Source: Parcubacteria group bacterium (GTDB lineage Bacteria; Patescibacteriota; JABMPQ01). Taken from it: DNA of 51,410 nucleotides. The stretch is taken from NCBI GenBank assembly GCA_013202585.1, contig JABMPQ010000039.1, positions 1-51,410 of the forward strand, read 5' to 3'. Below the pieces are notes generated by a model that had not been told where the DNA came from, did not search any database, and worked only from the letters and a program-made list of their open reading frames with translations. The translations under genes were made by a program, and so were the position numbers. Shown piece after piece: positions 49,144 to 51,410 of the stretch. Within the stretch, counting starts at the first letter, position 1; each line of letters opens with the position of its first letter.

Positions 49144-49926
49144 ATGAAAAAATCACTTCTCCTGACACTAGCCGGATTAGTGGTCCTAACTGTTCTTGCT
49201 TTCGGCTTACCAAGTCAAACCAAAGCTTCCGGTCCAGCTTCGGAACATCTCAAGGGATACATTCTTTTACAAGTAGAGAATAATGGCGAAGCGTGGTATA
49301 TCGATCCTCAAGATGGATATCGTTATTACCTGGCTCGTCCGACAGATGCTTTTAATATAATGCGTTTACTGGGTTTGGGAGCTACTCACGCCGACATTGA
49401 AAAAATCCCATCTAATTTACACAATGATAGCGATTTATTGTTCGCCAACATGCATATCGGAGAAATATTACTAGATGTCGAACGTAATGGCGAGGCTTGG
49501 TATATCTATCCAGGGGATATGTGGGGTTACTATCTCGATCGTCCAGGCACCGCTTTTCAGGTTATGCGTAATACCGGACTAGGGGCAACTGATAGCACAG
49601 TGATGGGTATCACTCCTAATATATCTATTTCCGGTGTGCGTTATGATGGCACTGGCTCAGCTGAGCCGGATGAATTTGTCCAGCTAGTCAATAATGGTCG
49701 GATGGCTCAGGATGTTGGCCAGTGGACGATAGAGGATGGTGATGGACACGAATTCGAATTTCCCGGAGGATATACTATCCAGCCTGGTGAATTTGTCAGA
49801 ATTTTTACCAACACGGGCGATCTTTCCTTTGATAGTGGCACAGCTATTTGGAATAATGACGGCGATACTTGCTTCTTGTATGGCTCCACAGGCTCGCTGG
49901 TTGATATGTATGCTTATAGTTTTTAA
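49144..49926 (+). CDS. secreted protein with two GEAWYI repeats and a lamin-tail domain
   Basis: The N-terminus is a signal peptide (MKK, hydrophobic core about 4-21, likely cleavage near TKA-SG at residue 29). Two homologous repeats follow (about 37-89 and 104-157), each with the frame NGEAWYI-P-D-YYL-RP-AF-MR-GLGAT. The C-terminal 100 residues are a lamin-tail (LTD) fold: ISGVRYDGTGSAEPDEFVQL, then GQWTIEDGDGHEFEFPGGY. It should be exported and may bind carbohydrate, DNA or another surface partner. Similar repeat proteins are common in Patescibacteria. The leader is structured and no Shine-Dalgarno sequence is seen. Confidence 0.82.
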   Translation: MKKSLLLTLAGLVVLTVLAFGLPSQTKASGPASEHLKGYILLQVENNGEAWYIDPQDGYRYYLARPTDAFNIMRLLGLGATHADIEKIPSNLHNDSDLLFANMHIGEILLDVERNGEAWYIYPGDMWGYYLDRPGTAFQVMRNTGLGATDSTVMGITPNISISGVRYDGTGSAEPDEFVQLVNNGRMAQDVGQWTIEDGDGHEFEFPGGYTIQPGEFVRIFTNTGDLSFDSGTAIWNNDGDTCFLYGSTGSLVDMYAYSF

Positions 49927-49957
49927 ATAATTAGCATATCTCTATTTGCTGGTATAG

Positions 49958-49985
49958 AAAGCAGGGTCTTTCACCTTGCTTTTTT
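49958..49985 (+). terminator. terminator of the secreted protein gene
   Basis: AAGCAGGG pairs with CCTTGCTT (one G-U type mismatch), followed by six T. Confidence 0.75.
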
Positions 49986-49997
49986 GTTAGCAGCGAA

Positions 49998-50034
49998 ATA
50001 AAAAAGCCCGTTCAGCTTAATGCTTACTAGGGCT
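49998..50034 (-). terminator. terminator of the RlmN-like gene
   Basis: On the minus strand, AGCCC (50034-50030) pairs with GGGCT (50009-50005), then TTTTTTA. Convergent with the preceding terminator. Confidence 0.7.
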
Positions 50035-50045
50035 AGGTGCGAATG

Positions 50046-51098
50046 CTAGAGCGGAGTGTTAGGATCTTCCTTGCCCAATTCGTATTTCCAGATTCGGTAA
50101 GTAGCCGGATCGTAGAATCGACCATCCGGTAAGTGGGAAAGTGTCCCTACTACTCGCAAGTGGTCACTGAAAGCGAAATACCTTGGTGGTAAAGGATTAA
50201 TCCTAAACTCCATGTCCGCAATTTTCTGGTAGATCGTGGTCAAGGTAGCTTCGTCCAGAGCCATTTCCTCTTGTCCAGGAGAAGAGGGTTTAATGATCGA
50301 CAAGCGGAAGAAGTATTTTCCCTTCATTCCCTTCAGAGTCTCGCAGAACTTCCAGAAAACTTCTTCGTCATCTCCGCGAAAGAGGCCGGGAGCGAAGCAG
50401 ACTTGGTCGTGGGGATTTACGGCCATCCAAGCTTCAACCAGCTCTCTCGTCTCGGAAGCCAACATTAGTCCTCGAGCACCGGGGATAACGGATATCTGGA
50501 GATGAATCGAAGCCTGGGAGAGATTCTCTCGTTGCCAGCGCAGAAGATTATCGAAGGCTTCCCGCGTTCGCCGGTCATTTTTGAGGACAGTACTGATCTT
50601 AATTCCCAGCACTTTCCCTTTCATCCCAAACAACCCAACCAACTGATCTAAGACCGCCGGCAGCAAGGGATTCTCCAAAGGCTCACCGTTGTCCGTAAAT
50701 TTAAGGGAGAGTTGTCTCTTGTCGGTGCGGAAGTCGTGGTGGCGCGAGTATAGAAACAGTGGCGCTCGGAAGAGATCAACCATCTCGGCCACGCTCAAGT
50801 TGCGGTAGTAGGGCAAGTGGCAGTAGACACAGAAGGGACAGGCCTTAACAGAACACCCGTACTGAGTACCCGTGCAGACCATCAATTTCCCCTTCTCATC
50901 TTTTACATTCGGTGTCGTCTCATCGACGATAGTGGTGAGGAAGAATTCTCGCAGATCAGCCGGGGCAAAATGGAAGCCAAGACAAACCCCATCCTCCGGA
51001 CAGTTAGAGGAATCTACTCCTCTCGCTAATCGTAAGCAGTAGGGTGGCTCGAGAACTTCTAGATTTACCTCTTTTACTTTGATCCTCTCTCCTGGCAT
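50046..51098 (-). CDS. RlmN-like radical SAM protein with a CX4CX2C motif
   Basis: The 350-aa sequence follows the RlmN/Cfr pattern: VCTGTQYGC then PFC and YYRNLSVAEMVDL (compare SSQ-GC, C-FC and RNL-AEI of RlmN), a GEPLENP segment and an ISTVLK strand. The cluster cysteines are C82, C87 and C90, so the spacing is CX4CX2C instead of CX3CX2C, with an additional C93. I checked this on the nucleotide sequence. RlmN methylates A2503 of 23S rRNA; whether this divergent protein modifies RNA is open. The Shine-Dalgarno AAAGGAGG precedes the ATG. A long leader with a terminator-like hairpin lies upstream. Confidence 0.75.
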   Translation of the reverse strand: MPGERIKVKEVNLEVLEPPYCLRLARGVDSSNCPEDGVCLGFHFAPADLREFFLTTIVDETTPNVKDEKGKLMVCTGTQYGCSVKACPFCVYCHLPYYRNLSVAEMVDLFRAPLFLYSRHHDFRTDKRQLSLKFTDNGEPLENPLLPAVLDQLVGLFGMKGKVLGIKISTVLKNDRRTREAFDNLLRWQRENLSQASIHLQISVIPGARGLMLASETRELVEAWMAVNPHDQVCFAPGLFRGDDEEVFWKFCETLKGMKGKYFFRLSIIKPSSPGQEEMALDEATLTTIYQKIADMEFRINPLPPRYFAFSDHLRVVGTLSHLPDGRFYDPATYRIWKYELGKEDPNTPL

Positions 51099-51145
51099 AG
51101 CATCCTCCTTTTAGTTGTCAAAGAACAAAACAAGAACAAAACAAA

Positions 51146-51171
51146 AAACGCCCCCCGTCAGGGAGGCGTTT
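51146..51171 (-). terminator. terminator-like hairpin in the leader of the RlmN-like gene
   Basis: On the minus strand, AAACGCC plus CCC pairs with GGG plus GGCGTTT, followed by a T-rich tail (TTTTTTGTTTTGTTC). It lies about 50 bases before the start codon and downstream of the promoter, the position of a transcription attenuator. Confidence 0.65.
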
Positions 51172-51286
51172 CTTCTCGGTTTTTTAGGCTAAGCTAGTAA
51201 GCTACCAAATTAAAACAAAGAAAGTCCCACAACGAGGCTTGGGGTCGTTCTTTGTCTTCTTAACTTGTAACATTATTTGATTAACC

Positions 51287-51326
51287 ATTGTATTAATACA
51301 ATACTGAAATGTTGATAAGTTGTCAA
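51287..51326 (-). promoter_or_regulatory. promoter with overlapping operator-like palindrome for the RlmN-like gene
   Basis: On the minus strand, TTGACA (51321-51326), 17 bases, TATTGT (51298-51303). The perfect 16-bp palindrome ATTGTATTAATACAAT (51287-51302) covers the -10 box and start point, as a repressor site would. Confidence 0.65.
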
Positions 51327-51367
51327 TTGGTTTTGGCGGGGCATCCACCATCAAATGGAACAAGAGG

Positions 51368-51373
51368 TATAAT
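51368..51373 (+). promoter_or_regulatory. -10 box for a gene starting at the window edge
   Basis: A perfect TATAAT without a good -35 lies 30 bases before an ATG at 51403. Only eight bases of that possible gene are inside the window, so its product cannot be judged. Confidence 0.35.
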
Positions 51374-51410
51374 ACGGGTAGTAATAAATAATCTCTTGTC
51401 CTATGATCGC

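Noticed and set aside
1-51410. TGA recoded as glycine, as in some candidate-phylum bacteria
   Set aside because: TGA ends mreC, lysS and the WecA-like gene at the expected family lengths, and no conserved protein needs TGA read-through.

Overview
The window looks like a chromosomal segment of a Patescibacteria (Candidate Phyla Radiation) bacterium. The evidence is compact gene packing with 1-14 base overlaps, housekeeping genes that mostly lack a Shine-Dalgarno sequence, slim aminoacyl-tRNA synthetases (AlaRS without its C-terminal domain, ProRS without a full editing domain), a VirD4-like ATPase beside a membrane partner, and several families common in this group (PEGA/propeller protein, baseplate-J-like membrane protein, short GIY-YIG protein). 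TGA is used as a normal stop, so the genetic code is standard. I cannot name a lower taxon from the sequence alone.

Positions 1-43590 are mostly core genome, nearly all on the + strand: rnpB; a polyprenyl-phosphate sugar transferase; a sigma-region-4/HARE-HTH regulator; a membrane protein plus VirD4-like ATPase pair; mnmA; alaS; an FtsA/PilM-like ATPase with a baseplate-J-like membrane protein; the alpha ribosomal operon (infA-rpmJ-rpsM-rpsK-rpsD-rpoA-rplQ-rplM-rpsI); murA; a first mreB; a glycosyltransferase; an inositol-phosphatase-like gene; holB; a Ycf48-like lipoprotein; frr; rseP; proS; the elongasome operon mreB-mreC-mreD-mrdA; greA; lysS fused to an HD domain; a nucleotidyltransferase; serS; alr; an FtsQ-like gene; and a GT2/WecA-like envelope pair. 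Together they cover translation, cell-wall and shape functions and surface polysaccharide. Exceptions are a minus-strand PEGA/propeller gene (17310-18707) and an accessory gene at 19013-19630 that joins a ClpX-type zinc finger to an MshEN domain. Long palindromic elements sit in the gaps at 27975-28097 and 34376-34565.

From about 43600 to the end is an accessory island starting at a tRNA-Gln gene. The 5' part of the tRNA is duplicated on the far side of a GIY-YIG gene, and the duplicate is split by an 84-bp G+C-rich palindrome. Beyond the tRNA lies an array of small, mostly unrecognised genes: a zinc-finger anti-sigma-like protein, a 67-aa protein, a radical SAM enzyme, two small membrane proteins, a 90-aa protein, a G+C-rich 142-aa protein, a secreted lamin-tail-domain protein and an RlmN-like radical SAM protein with an odd cysteine motif.

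These genes are punctuated by a dispersed repeat of about 165 bp: four long copies and one 29-bp core, all in the same orientation. The long copies keep a G-rich 5' block, a -10-like box, two pairings in pseudoknot order and, in three copies, a Rho-independent terminator. This is the best candidate here for an undescribed system: a repeated structured RNA or recombination module organising a gene-cassette array. Most accessory genes carry strong Shine-Dalgarno sequences, unlike the core genes, which suggests different history or expression.
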